Assembly (NCBI RefSeq): GCF_031880315.1
Contig: NZ_CP134771.1
Coordinates: 992,001-1,056,000, forward strand
Direction: 5' to 3'
Length of the DNA stretch: 64,000 bases
Source: Pseudomonas baltica
Lineage (GTDB): Bacteria; Pseudomonadota; Gammaproteobacteria; Pseudomonadales; Pseudomonadaceae
A program made the position numbers and the translations under genes. Positions 46,995 to 55,603 of the stretch are shown here, one piece after another. The notes under the pieces are model-generated. The model was not told the origin of the DNA and made no database searches. It was given only the letters and a program-made list of their open reading frames with translations. Every line of letters begins with the position of its first letter. Position 1 is the first letter of the stretch.

Positions 46995-47924
46995 TCAATG
47001 CTGGTCGAGCATCAGCCGTTCGCGCACCACTTCCACCAGCCGATCGGGCTGGAATTTGGAGAGGAAATTGTCGCAACCGACTTTCTTCACCATCGACTCG
47101 TTGAAACTGCCCGACAATGACGTGTGCAACACTACATACAAGCCACGCAGACGGGGATCCTGACGGATTTCGGTGGTCAAGCGATAACCGTCCATTTCCG
47201 GCATTTCAGCGTCAGTGAAGACCATCAGTAGCTTGTCGGTCATGTTCTCGCCACTGTCGGCCCAGGCCTTGAGTTTCTGCAGGCCCTTGAGCCCGTCACT
47301 GGCGGTGTGCAGCTTCAATCCCAGTTGCGACAGGGTACCGCGCAGCTGGGACAGGGCGACGCTAGAGTCATCCACCAAGAGCACCTCGCGACCGCGCGCG
47401 CGCTCGAGCACCGGGTCGGCAAGTTTTTCGCTGGACACCTTGCCGCTGTACGGGACGATCTCGGCCAGTACTTTCTCGACGTCGATGATTTCCACCAACT
47501 GCTCGTCGACCTTGCTGATGGCCGTCAGGTAATGCTGGCGACCGGCACTGGTGGGCGGCGGCATGATCGCTTCCCAGTTCATGTTGACGATGCGGTCCAC
47601 ACCGCCTACCAGAAACGCCTGCACCGAGCGGTTGTACTCGGTAACGATGATGGTGCTGTTAGGCCCCGGGATCAGCGGCCGCATACCGATTGCCTGAGAC
47701 AGGTCGATCACCGGCAACGTTTGCCCGCGCAGGTTGACCACGCCACAGACGAAGGCATGGCGCTGAGGCATCAGCGTCAGCTTGGGCAACTGTAAAACTT
47801 CCTGAACCTTGAACACGTTGATCGCGAACAACTGGCGACCCGCCAGGCGGAACATCAGGATCTCCAGGCGATTCTCACCCACCAGTTGAGTGCGTTGGTC
47901 TACCGTATCGAGAATGCCGGCCAT
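46995..47924 (-). CDS. cheV: Chemotaxis coupling protein CheV
   Basis: A 309-residue fusion of a CheW-like domain (about 15-165: FAINVFKVQEVLQLPKLTLM; NLRGQTLPVIDLSQAIG) and a receiver domain (about 180-305) with VDDSS, phosphoacceptor Asp in VFTDAEMPEMDGYRL and the switch Lys in FLSKFQPDRL. CheV links chemoreceptors to the CheA kinase and may adapt signalling through phosphorylation. AGGAG lies nine bases before ATG 47924 (MAGILDTVDQRTQ); an earlier in-frame start at 47957 is not conserved. No other che genes are in the window. Confidence 0.93.
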   Translation of the reverse strand: MAGILDTVDQRTQLVGENRLEILMFRLAGRQLFAINVFKVQEVLQLPKLTLMPQRHAFVCGVVNLRGQTLPVIDLSQAIGMRPLIPGPNSTIIVTEYNRSVQAFLVGGVDRIVNMNWEAIMPPPTSAGRQHYLTAISKVDEQLVEIIDVEKVLAEIVPYSGKVSSEKLADPVLERARGREVLLVDDSSVALSQLRGTLSQLGLKLHTASDGLKGLQKLKAWADSGENMTDKLLMVFTDAEMPEMDGYRLTTEIRQDPRLRGLYVVLHTSLSGSFNESMVKKVGCDNFLSKFQPDRLVEVVRERLMLDQH

Positions 47925-48291
47925 TAAGAAAGGCTCCTGGTGATGGAACTGAGTCAATACATGGGAGTCGTATCGGCGTGAAATGTGGAAACTTGACGCA
48001 CTCGTCGCTTAATATTTCACATTTGGATGATATCACTTTAATATCAAGCTACTCTACAAACCCCGCCGTTCAACATCGCGCTGACCCCTATCGGGGAATC
48101 CCCTATACCCTCGATCAGGTTTAGCCTGATATTCGGTTCTCAAGATTGTCATTAATGTGACGCCATTCTCATTGTTGAATGGAGCCTCCCCATTGGTCGC
48201 TTTCACAATTGGCAGCCCTGGCTTTCCCGTGGGCGGTGTCGTGGAACCGACGCTATGCTTTGGCGACCAGGCCGGATCCGGGAGATCGTGC
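47925..48291. other. Intergenic region, cheV / HPt-like gene
   Basis: A 367-base divergent gap. It is AT-rich around 48000-48060 (TTAATATTTCACATTTGG and TTTAATATCAAGC), which suits a promoter. The open frame continues upstream of 48292 to 48157 but has no ribosome site. I see no repeat or RNA gene here. Confidence 0.5.
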
Positions 48292-48726
48292 ATGCAAGAC
48301 AACATTTCAGCGCCCGACGGGCTGGCGGAGTTTTTGCAGGACGCCAACACCCTGCTCAATCGCCTGAACGAGTGCCATAGCCACCTGGAAATGATCGGCA
48401 ATGATCCTGATGCCGCTCGTGGCCTGTGCAGCGCTCTGCAGACGCTTGCCGCGCGCGCACGTCGCTTGGGTATCGCCGAACTTGCCGATTTCTCTTCGAA
48501 AATCCATTGCCTGCTCAACACCGCCCAGGCGCGAAATCGTCTTCACGACACGCCGCTCAAGACGCTGTCTGCCTGTCTGACGCACCTGGCCTGGCAACTT
48601 GAGTTGATCGACCCACGCACCGGCCGGCTCGATCTCGACTCTGAAGAGCAGACCGTACTGGTGGAAGCCCTGGCGGGGACGCTCGAGACCGAACTGCCAA
48701 GCCCGTCCCTGCAGAGCAATAGCTAG
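48292..48726 (+). CDS. HPt-like helical protein with the phospho-His replaced by Gln
   Basis: A 144-residue helical protein. Residues about 43-75 fit the signature of histidine phosphotransfer domains, xHxLKGxAxxLGxxxLAxxxHxLE: the segment ALQTLAARARRLGIAELADF aligns with Gln50 where the phospho-accepting His belongs, and the following KG is AA. It should therefore not carry phosphate, though the fold and docking face may be kept. GGAG seven bases before ATG 48292 fixes the start. It lies between cheV and a NarL-type regulator gene, which suggests a link with receiver domains, but that is inference. Alternatively it is an unrelated four-helix protein. Confidence 0.68.
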   Translation: MQDNISAPDGLAEFLQDANTLLNRLNECHSHLEMIGNDPDAARGLCSALQTLAARARRLGIAELADFSSKIHCLLNTAQARNRLHDTPLKTLSACLTHLAWQLELIDPRTGRLDLDSEEQTVLVEALAGTLETELPSPSLQSNS

Positions 48727-48881
48727 TACTGACGCGTACGTACTGGGCAGTCCATTTCAAGAAATTTGAGTTTCAAAGTGTTACGATGCCGACTCAGGCG
48801 CCCCCATCCGTTCCATCGCAGGCGCTTATAGCCATCCAACTTCGGCGCATGCTCCGGGCATGCCCCTGACGGATTTTCGGC

Positions 48882-49538
48882 ATGACCTGCAACCTCCTGC
48901 TGGTGGAAAATCATTTGTTGATCCGCGCCGGCCTGCGTGCATGGATCGATGAATTCGTCGGCTATACGGTCGGCGGAGAATGCAGCGATTGCGCACAAAT
49001 GGTGGACCGCCTGACGCAATGGGCGCCGGATATCATCCTTCTGGACCTCAAATTGGGCTTGAACCTCGGGCTGCAAGGGATCGCGCAGATGTGCACCGTG
49101 TATCCTGCCAGCCGATTCTTGATACTTGCTGACCCCTGCGACCCACAGCTAGTACTTAAGGTCATGCAGGCGGGTGCCCAAGGCTTTCTGCTCAAAAGCG
49201 CCAATGACTCGGAGCTGCGTCAGGCACTGGATGCGCTGCGCACCGGCGAGCGCTATCTAAGCCCCAGCATTGCCCACGAGGTGCTCAGCGCGGCGCTATC
49301 GAGCGAACAACCGCGCCAGAGCAATGCGCCCATCAGTCGCCTCACCGCCCGACAGCTGGAAATCCTGCGGCTGATCGCCCGTGGCAAATCGACACGCGAA
49401 ATGGCCACGGGCCTTGGCTTGAGCATCAAGACGGTCGAAAGCCATCGCTCGCAGATCATGAAACGCCTGCAGATTTTCGACGTTGCCGGACTCGTCCTGC
49501 ATGCCGTGCGCGAAGGCGTGATCAGCCTCGATGACTGA
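48882..49538 (+). CDS. NarL/LuxR-family response regulator with an atypical receiver
   Basis: A 218-residue regulator. The receiver (1-120) keeps phosphoacceptor Asp55 (DIILLDLKLG) and Lys105 (GFLLKSA). The usual acidic pair is Glu9-Asn10 (LLVENH), and the conserved Ser/Thr is Ala83 (LILADP), so the response to phosphorylation may be altered. The LuxR helix-turn-helix (about 150-215) reads LTARQLEILRLIARGKSTRE, LGLSIKTVESHRSQIMKRL. No sensor kinase is adjacent; the degenerate HPt-like protein is encoded upstream on the same strand, 155 bases away. Its stop overlaps the convergent yegS stop by 17 bases. Confidence 0.87.
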   Translation: MTCNLLLVENHLLIRAGLRAWIDEFVGYTVGGECSDCAQMVDRLTQWAPDIILLDLKLGLNLGLQGIAQMCTVYPASRFLILADPCDPQLVLKVMQAGAQGFLLKSANDSELRQALDALRTGERYLSPSIAHEVLSAALSSEQPRQSNAPISRLTARQLEILRLIARGKSTREMATGLGLSIKTVESHRSQIMKRLQIFDVAGLVLHAVREGVISLDD

Positions 49539-50421
49539 GCAGCGGTGAATGCGCGGGCAAGTGCACCCGAATCGCGCGCGGCAGCGCCTCGAAACGCAGG
49601 CTATCGCCCTGTAACGGTTCGCCATCCAGATTGATGTCCAGCCCCTGCGAGCTCTTGATCTCCACCCATGGCAGCCTTGCGCGCACGAACATCCGGTCCA
49701 GCCCCAGACCGCCCGCCAGCAGATCTTTCAAGGTGCCCACCAGCTCGGTCGGCGCCGGCAGAATACTGACATCCAGCAGACCGTCGTCGGCCACCGCCTG
49801 CGGACACAGCACGTGGCCGCCACCCGCCTGACGGCCATTACCGATGCCTAGCGCGAGCATCTCACCTTGCCACTGGAAGTCCGGCCCGTGAAACTCGCCA
49901 TAGGCGCTACGCAGCTCGCTGAATCGCGACAGTCCGGTGAACAGGTAGGCAGCGCCGCCCAGCACCTTTTTCAGGTCTTCGGACGTATTGGCGGTCACCT
50001 GACTGCCAAAGCCGCCCGTGGCCATATTCAAGAACATCTGCCCGCCGACCTTGCCCAGGTCGATGGCGCTGGCAGGCAGATCCAGCAACGCCAGGGCCGC
50101 GCCGGGCTCAAGCGACACCTCGGCAGCACGGGCAAAGTCATTGGCGGTACCTAATGGCAGCAACGCCAGCGTCGCCTCGGTGCCCGCCTCGGCCATGGCC
50201 TGGGCGACCTCGCGCAGGGTACCGTCGCCGCCCCCTGCTATCAGATGCAGATACCCCGCAGCGAGTGCCTCCGTCACCAGGCGCTGGGCATCGCCGGCTT
50301 CCCAGGTGACCCGCACGGCAATGTGCCAGCCCCCGGCTCGCTTGTCTTCGACGGCCGTACGCACATCTTCGTTGAGGGCCTGCTTGCCATGCAGAATCAG
50401 TAGCGCCTTGCGCTCAGTCAT
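49522..50421 (-). CDS. yegS: YegS-type lipid kinase
   Basis: A 299-residue diacylglycerol-kinase-catalytic-family protein. The nucleotide-binding motif is IAGGGDGTLREVAQAMAE near residues 71-88, followed by LALLPLGTANDFARA and FLNMATGGFGS. The lipid-side motif reads INLDGEPLQGDSLRFEALP near the C-terminus. E. coli YegS phosphorylates phosphatidylglycerol; the substrate in Pseudomonas is not established. It is cytoplasmic or membrane-associated. ATG 50421 gives MTERKALLILHGKQAL. It overlaps the convergent regulator gene by 17 bases at the 3-prime end. Confidence 0.92.
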   Translation of the reverse strand: MTERKALLILHGKQALNEDVRTAVEDKRAGGWHIAVRVTWEAGDAQRLVTEALAAGYLHLIAGGGDGTLREVAQAMAEAGTEATLALLPLGTANDFARAAEVSLEPGAALALLDLPASAIDLGKVGGQMFLNMATGGFGSQVTANTSEDLKKVLGGAAYLFTGLSRFSELRSAYGEFHGPDFQWQGEMLALGIGNGRQAGGGHVLCPQAVADDGLLDVSILPAPTELVGTLKDLLAGGLGLDRMFVRARLPWVEIKSSQGLDINLDGEPLQGDSLRFEALPRAIRVHLPAHSPLLSHRG

Positions 50422-50859
50422 GCTTCAGTACTCCGTCAGCTGTTCAACAAGATGTGATGTGGACCACGATAAGCAGAAAAAAAGCCATGATGGATTGAAA
50501 CAATCAGTGCCATCAGGCATGATGGCACGACAAATTAATGACCCTGCCGACCAAAGGCGATTGAACTTGCCATTAATTTGACTATCATGTTCACTATATC
50601 TCGAACTGTATTCTCCTCGCCTTGACGACTTCCCATGTCGCCATGTGGCGGTAGCATCAATGCGACCCATTACAAGTCTATCGACGCAGCCCCCCGACAC
50701 GCTCCGGGTGGGCGCGCAACGCATCCTGTTTGCCTGATCCCACATCCCGCCTCGCCTGCACGCCGCCGCGCGCCGTGCCGGTGACCATTACTGCTATCGC
50801 TCTGCACTTATCCTGCGCCGCCATGAAGGCTGTGCACTCGACCGATCATGAGGTTTCGT
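50422..50859. promoter_or_regulatory. Palindrome-rich AT-skewed region upstream of the mannose-1-phosphate guanylyltransferase gene
   Basis: A 438-base gap between divergent yegS and the 50860 gene. It holds GTGCCATCA-GGCA-TGATGGCAC at 50507-50528 (perfect 9-bp arms), and just after it CAAATTAATG at 50531-50540 with its exact inverse CATTAATTTG at 50571-50580 (30-base spacer). The 50470-50620 part is clearly AT-richer than the surroundings. These look like operator or structured leader sites; no known binding consensus was matched. No coding gene is evident. Confidence 0.6.
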
Positions 50860-52317
50860 ATGGGCACTCTTATTCCTTGCATCATCGCTGGCGGCGCTGG
50901 CACACGTTTGTGGCCCGTTTCCCGTGAAGCCATGCCCAAGCCATTCATGCGCTTGCCAGATGGCGAGAGCCTGCTGCAAAAGACGTTCAAGCGCGCCAAG
51001 GCCCTGCCTGGCGTCGAGCGCATCGTCACGGTGACCAACCGCGAAGTGTTCTTCCGCACGCTGGACGAACACCGTGCACTCAACCAGAAGGCCCCCGTGG
51101 CGCTGGACTTCCTGCTGGAGCCCGCCGGGCGCAACACCGCGCCAGCCATTGCCGTCGCCGCACTGCACATTGCCACGCAATATGGCAGCGATGCACAAAT
51201 GCTGGTATTGCCAGCCGATCACCTGATCCGCGACCAGGCCGCCTTCGAAGCCGCCGTCAGCACCGCCCAGACGCTCGCCGATCAAGGCCTGCTGGTGACC
51301 TTCGGGCTGCTGCCCACTGCACCGGAAACCGGCTTCGGCTACATCGAAAAAGGTGCTCCTATCGGCGAGGATGCTTATCAGGTTGCCTGCTTCAAGGAAA
51401 AACCTGACGCTGCTACTGCCCAGACGTACGTCGACGGCGGCCAGCACCTGTGGAACGCCGGCATGTTCTGCATGCGCGCGGGCAACATCATCGAACAGCT
51501 GGAAATTCATGCACCGGACGTACTGGAGGCCGCGCGCACTTGCCTGGCGCTCAGTCACAGCAAGACTGGCGACAGCGAGTTGCAGCTCGAACTCGAAAGC
51601 ACCACTTTCGCCTTGGCACCGGATATCTCCATCGACTACGCCGTCATGGAGCGTTCCAACCGCGTGGCGGTGATCCCTTGCCAATTGGGCTGGAGCGATA
51701 TCGGTTCCTGGCAGGCGGTGCGCGAACTGACCCCCGCCGATGTCAACGGCAACCAGTGCAATGGCGAGACCGTGCTGCACGACGTGAGCAACTGCTATAT
51801 CGACTCGCCTCGTCGGGTGGTAGGCGCCATAGGCCTGGACAACCTGATTATCATCGACACCCCGGACGCGCTGCTGATCGCCGACGCCAGCCGCAGCCAG
51901 GACGTCAGGCTGATCGCCCAGGAGCTCAAGCGTCAGGACCACGACGCCTACCGCCTGCACCGTACCGTGACCCGCCCGTGGGGTACCTACACCATCCTCG
52001 AGGAAGGCAAGCGCTTCAAGATCAAGCGCATCGTCGTACGTCCAGGTGGCTCGCTGTCGCTGCAGATGCATCACCACCGCAGCGAACACTGGATCGTGGT
52101 CTCGGGCATGGCGACGGTCACCAACGATGATCGCGAGTTCATGCTCGATACCAACGAGTCGACCTTCATCAAGCCAGGTCGCGTGCACCGCCTGGTAAAC
52201 CCTGGGGTGATCGACCTGGTGATGATCGAGGTGCAGAGCGGCGAATACCTCGGCGAAGACGACATCGTGCGCTTCACCGATATCTACGGCCGGGTACCCG
52301 AGAAAGCCAAGAGCTGA
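50860..52317 (+). CDS. Mannose-1-phosphate guanylyltransferase / mannose-6-phosphate isomerase
   Basis: A 485-residue bifunctional type II phosphomannose isomerase (AlgA / PslB / WbpW family) supplying GDP-mannose for polysaccharides. The N-terminal nucleotidyltransferase has CIIAGGAGTRLWPVSREAMP, FLLEPAGRNTAPAIA, FKEKPD and WNAGMFCMRAG. The C-terminal cupin isomerase has RPWGTYTILEEGKRFKIKRI, SLQMHHHRSEHWIVVSG and the metal-binding His/Glu residues. TGAGGT at 50849-50854 precedes ATG 50860 (MGTLIPCIIAGG); ATG 50848 is an alternative. It is a single gene, not in an alginate or psl cluster, so the polymer it serves cannot be inferred here. Confidence 0.95.
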   Translation: MGTLIPCIIAGGAGTRLWPVSREAMPKPFMRLPDGESLLQKTFKRAKALPGVERIVTVTNREVFFRTLDEHRALNQKAPVALDFLLEPAGRNTAPAIAVAALHIATQYGSDAQMLVLPADHLIRDQAAFEAAVSTAQTLADQGLLVTFGLLPTAPETGFGYIEKGAPIGEDAYQVACFKEKPDAATAQTYVDGGQHLWNAGMFCMRAGNIIEQLEIHAPDVLEAARTCLALSHSKTGDSELQLELESTTFALAPDISIDYAVMERSNRVAVIPCQLGWSDIGSWQAVRELTPADVNGNQCNGETVLHDVSNCYIDSPRRVVGAIGLDNLIIIDTPDALLIADASRSQDVRLIAQELKRQDHDAYRLHRTVTRPWGTYTILEEGKRFKIKRIVVRPGGSLSLQMHHHRSEHWIVVSGMATVTNDDREFMLDTNESTFIKPGRVHRLVNPGVIDLVMIEVQSGEYLGEDDIVRFTDIYGRVPEKAKS

Positions 52318-52323
52318 AAACCC

Positions 52324-53541
52324 TCAGCCGAGTAGCTCACTCAAGGGAATGAAGACCACCGGCTCGCCGGCCTGCAAGGTCCGCTCTTCGCGCACCTCCA
52401 CCAGGCCCTGAGCCCAGGCTGCACTGCGCAGCACGCCTGAACTCTGGTTGGGATAGATCACCGCCCGACCATTCTCCAGGCGTGCACGCAGGTATTCCCG
52501 ACGATTGCCGGCACGCGGCCAATCGAAGCCGGCCGGCACGCTGAACTGCAAGGGAGTGACGTCCTGCACACCCAGGCGGCGCAGCAGATAGGGCCGGGCC
52601 AGCAGCGCAAATGTCACCAGCGTTGACGCCGGATTACCCGGCAACCCGATCACCGGCACCCCACGGAACTGGCCACAGGTCAGTGGCTTGCCGGGCTTGA
52701 TCGCCAACTTCCAGAGCGCCAGCTCCCCCTCCTCCCGCAGCGCGATGCCGAGAAAATCAGCCTCGCCGACCGACACCCCGCCCGTACTCAAGATCAGATC
52801 GACCTCTCGCAACTCGCCCAGGCGCGCGCGGGTACGGTCCAGATCATCCGGCAAGATCCCCGCATCCACCACGTCACACCCCAAACGCGTCAACCAGCTG
52901 ATCAGCAACTGCCGATTGCTGTTGTAGATCTGCCCCGGCCCTAGCGGCTGCCCTGGCTCGACCAGTTCATCACCCGTGGACAACACCGCCACTCGGGCCC
53001 GACGCGCCACTTGCAACTCGGCACGCCCTAACGACGCCGCCAATCCCAGTTCGATGGCACTGAGCAGGGTGCCTGCTGCTAGCACCAACTCCCCGACCCG
53101 CGTTTCCTGCCCTTGCGGTCGAACATTCTGACCGACCGCGATGGGCTCGACGAAGCGCACACGCTCGTCACCCAGGATCTCGGCGTTTTCCTGCATCTCG
53201 ACGCAATCGGCGCCCGCTGGCAACGGCGCCCCCGTGAAAATCCGCGCGCACGTGCCCGGCTGCAGCGGTGCTGGCGCCTGGCCCGCAAAGATACGCTGAC
53301 TGACCGGCAACGGCGTACCGGTCCAGTCTGCGCATCGAAAGGCATAACCATCCATGGCGCTGTTTGGCCATGGCGGTAGATCGAGGCCGGCGACCAGGTC
53401 CTCGGCCAGCACACGACCATGAGCCGCCGCCAGCGCTACTGTCTCACGCTCGATGATCGGGGTCGCGTCGGCCATTGCCAGCAATTGCGCCAGCGCCCGT
53501 TCCAGCGGCATCAGCGGCTTTGCCGCGCCCAACTCAGCCAC
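52324..53541 (-). CDS. moeA: Molybdopterin molybdenumtransferase MoeA
   Basis: A 405-residue MoeA that inserts molybdate into adenylated molybdopterin. Motifs are PPWPNSAMDGYAFRC, RIFTGAPLPAGADCVEMQEN, VLSTGDELVEPG, LSTGGVSVGEADFL, and KPGKPLTCGQFRGVPVIGLP. The start is GTG 53541, overlapping the moaB stop by eight bases; ATG 53511 (MPLERALAQL) is possible and would drop ten weakly conserved residues. It is cytoplasmic. It forms an operon with moaB; mobA is divergent. Confidence 0.95.
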   Translation of the reverse strand: MAELGAAKPLMPLERALAQLLAMADATPIIERETVALAAAHGRVLAEDLVAGLDLPPWPNSAMDGYAFRCADWTGTPLPVSQRIFAGQAPAPLQPGTCARIFTGAPLPAGADCVEMQENAEILGDERVRFVEPIAVGQNVRPQGQETRVGELVLAAGTLLSAIELGLAASLGRAELQVARRARVAVLSTGDELVEPGQPLGPGQIYNSNRQLLISWLTRLGCDVVDAGILPDDLDRTRARLGELREVDLILSTGGVSVGEADFLGIALREEGELALWKLAIKPGKPLTCGQFRGVPVIGLPGNPASTLVTFALLARPYLLRRLGVQDVTPLQFSVPAGFDWPRAGNRREYLRARLENGRAVIYPNQSSGVLRSAAWAQGLVEVREERTLQAGEPVVFIPLSELLG

Positions 53542-54073
53542 GGCTGGCGCAGGGTTCGGCCTGCTTCAAGTGCACGACGAAATTGCACGGCCGATGGCGT
53601 ATATCCAGTTGCTCGGCGAGGATGCCGTCCCAGCCGGTTCGACACGCATTGGTCGAGCCTGGCAAGCACACCACCAGCGTGCCGTTCGCCAGCCCGGCCA
53701 GCGCGCGCGACTGCACGGTAGAAGTGCCGATATCGGCCACGGAAATCTGCCGAAACAGCTCACCAAAACCATCCACTTGCTTGTCGAGCAGGCAGCTGAC
53801 GGCTTCCGGAGTGCTGTCGCGCCCGGTGAAACCGGTGCCGCCGGTGATCAACACCACTTGCACCACGTCTTCAGCAATCCAGTGCGCGACCTGGGCGCGA
53901 ATGCGGTACAGATCATCCTTGAGCAACACGCGCTCGGCCAGTGAGTGACCGGCAGCGGTCAATCGATCGACGAACAGCTGACCTGAGGTATCGGTTTCCA
54001 GCGTGCGTGTGTCGCTGACAGTGAGTACCGCAATATTGAGCGGCACAAAAGGTACATCGGCCTTGGGCTTCAT
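53534..54073 (-). CDS. moaB: Molybdenum cofactor biosynthesis protein MoaB
   Basis: A 179-residue MoaB/Mog-family protein, which adenylates molybdopterin before molybdate insertion. Motifs: [55 protein letters not shown] and [20 protein letters not shown]. It is first in the moaB-moeA operon, with an eight-base overlap with moeA. The start is ATG 54073. It is divergent from mobA, 77 bases away. Confidence 0.95.
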   Translation of the reverse strand: MKPKADVPFVPLNIAVLTVSDTRTLETDTSGQLFVDRLTAAGHSLAERVLLKDDLYRIRAQVAHWIAEDVVQVVLITGGTGFTGRDSTPEAVSCLLDKQVDGFGELFRQISVADIGTSTVQSRALAGLANGTLVVCLPGSTNACRTGWDGILAEQLDIRHRPCNFVVHLKQAEPCASRG

Positions 54074-54150
54074 GGGCTAGGTCCAGTTGTTCAAATAGAT
54101 GCGCGGTGTTATATCACAGCCTCGCTTCCCTACGCCTGCCGAGACCCGCC

Positions 54151-54762
54151 ATGCCTGCTGATCTGCCTTTGACACCCTGCTCGGTACTGCTGCTGGCCGG
54201 CGGCCGGGGCCAGCGCATGGGCGGTCGCGACAAGGGCTTGGTGCACTGGCGCGGCCAGCCGCTGATCGCGCATTTGCAGGCCCTGGTGCGATCGCTGGGC
54301 GATGACCTGATCATCTCTTGCAACCGTAACCCGGCGCAGTACGCCGCGTATGCGGATCGGCTGGTCAGTGACGACAGCGATGACTTCCCTGGCCCTCTGG
54401 CGGGTATCCGCGCGGGCCTGGCCGTGGCTCGCCATACCCATCTGCTGGTATTGCCCTGTGACGTCCCGGGCCTGGACGCCTCGCTGCTGCAAGGCCTGTT
54501 GCAGTGCGCGGCTCGGCACCCCCAGCAGCCTGTGATGGTGCGTCATGGTGAACACTGGGAGCCGTTGATTTGCATCATTCCGGTGATGCACGCGGCGCTG
54601 TTCGAGGGCGCCTGGCATGCGGGCGAGCGCAGCCCGCGCAAGATCCTCCTGGCACTGGACGCGCAGCCGCTGCAATGCCTGCCTGACGACCCACGCCTGG
54701 CCAATCTCAATACCCCTGAAGCCCTCGCGCAAACGCACGGTGGTGGCAACGCAAGTATTTAA
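54151..54762 (+). CDS. mobA: Molybdenum cofactor guanylyltransferase MobA
   Basis: A 203-residue MobA, which adds GMP from GTP to Mo-molybdopterin to form the guanine dinucleotide cofactor. The nucleotide motif is [20 protein letters not shown]. Later [26 protein letters not shown] and the C-terminal [10 protein letters not shown] are family-typical. The open frame begins at 54106, but homologues start at MPADLP-type positions (54151). It is divergent from moaB-moeA, so the three genes form one cofactor locus. Confidence 0.94.
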   Translation: MPADLPLTPCSVLLLAGGRGQRMGGRDKGLVHWRGQPLIAHLQALVRSLGDDLIISCNRNPAQYAAYADRLVSDDSDDFPGPLAGIRAGLAVARHTHLLVLPCDVPGLDASLLQGLLQCAARHPQQPVMVRHGEHWEPLICIIPVMHAALFEGAWHAGERSPRKILLALDAQPLQCLPDDPRLANLNTPEALAQTHGGGNASI

Positions 54763-54844
54763 GAGGTCAGTTATCGATGGAACTTACATTCGCAAACGGG
54801 CGTCCGAACAGAGGAGAACAAGCATTACTTACCGGAGAACACCC

Positions 54845-55066
54845 ATGAACCACCGTATTCTGCCCGCCGTCCTGCTCGCCTTGGGCCTTGCCACCCTCGC
54901 TGGCTGCGCCAACCCTAGCGTTATCACCCTGAACGACGGGCGTGAAATCCAGACCACCGACACGCCGAAGTATGACGATGACACCGGCTTCTACCAGTTC
55001 AAGCAACTGGACGGTAAAGAGACCAAGGTCAACAAGGATCAGGTGCGCACCGTCAAGGAGCTGTGA
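54845..55066 (+). CDS. Small YgdI/YgdR-family lipoprotein
   Basis: A 73-residue lipoprotein. The signal peptide ends in the lipobox LAGC (residues about 18-21), giving a mature acylated Cys followed by a YgdI/YgdR SH3-like domain: VITLNDGREIQTTDTPKYD, FYQFKQLDGKETKVNKDQVR. Function is unknown. GGAG at 54834-54837 lies seven bases before ATG 54845. It sits between mobA and the tRNA-Pro gene. No terminator was seen between it and the tRNA. Confidence 0.92.
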   Translation: MNHRILPAVLLALGLATLAGCANPSVITLNDGREIQTTDTPKYDDDTGFYQFKQLDGKETKVNKDQVRTVKEL

Positions 55067-55168
55067 TTCATTGGCCGCTGGATGCGTGATCAAAGACACG
55101 CATCCGCGCCGGTGCTTCAAGGATGATCTGCCAAGTGACAACATGCGGTTCGAACGCAATGTCGATTT

Positions 55169-55245
55169 CGGGGTGTAGCGCAGCCAGGTAGCGCGTCTCG
55201 TTCGGGACGAGAAGGCCGCAGGTTCGAATCCTGTCTCCCCGACCA
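55169..55245 (+). tRNA. tRNA-Pro (anticodon CGG)
   Basis: A 77-base cloverleaf with encoded CCA. The acceptor stem is CGGGGTG against CTCCCCG, with one T-T mismatch at pair 6-67. The D-loop contains AGCCAGGTA. The anticodon stem is CTCGT/ACGAG around TTCGGGA, so the anticodon is CGG, reading the proline codon CCG. The T-arm is GCAGG-TTCGAAT-CCTGT. A terminator follows 36 bases later. Confidence 0.96.
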
Positions 55246-55280
55246 GATTCATGACAGTGGCTTGGGCCGCTGTTAACAAG

Positions 55281-55306
55281 AAGCTCGCACACAGCGGGCT
55301 TTTTTG
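55281..55306 (+). terminator. Rho-independent terminator after tRNA-Pro
   Basis: AAGCTCGC, short loop, GCGGGCTT (one G-T pair) and a T run. It ends the tRNA transcript. Confidence 0.85.
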
Positions 55307-55336
55307 TTGCCGGTATTTTTGCTGGAGATGGGGTGT

Positions 55337-55553
55337 GGTCCTTTGCTGCGGGCCTGTGCGGCTCGCCCTGTCCATTGGCCCTTCGCTTAGGCTCAGGGTA
55401 CCCGCGTTCCGGCACCTGAAGAGAGGGCACGGCGCAATGGGCCATCCCTGGCCCAACGCGCCTGACCCGGCATCCTGCCGGGATCGTCCTCTCTTCAGGC
55501 GCCTCCACGCGGCCTGCTGGAGGGGCGGCCGCACAGGCCCGCAGCAAAGGACC
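55337..55553. repeat. Large stem-loop element A
   Basis: A 217-base structure closed by a perfect 26-bp inverted repeat: GGTCCTTTGCTGCGGGCCTG at the left end (55337-55362) and its inverse at 55528-55553. Inside are core 1 (ATTGGCCCTTCGCTTAGGCT onward, 55374-55415), a nested palindrome with perfect 12-bp arms (CCTGAAGAGAGG 55415-55426 with CCTCTCTTCAGG 55488-55499) that carries two smaller hairpins (GGGCCA/TGGCCC; CCCGGCA/TGCCGGG), and core 2 (GCGGCCTGCTGGAGGGGCGG, 55509-55528). No protein gene is evident. Confidence 0.85.
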
Positions 55554-55603
55554 AGCCGAGATTCGAGCGATTTCATGAAAGAGCAGACACCACCAATGTC
55601 ACT

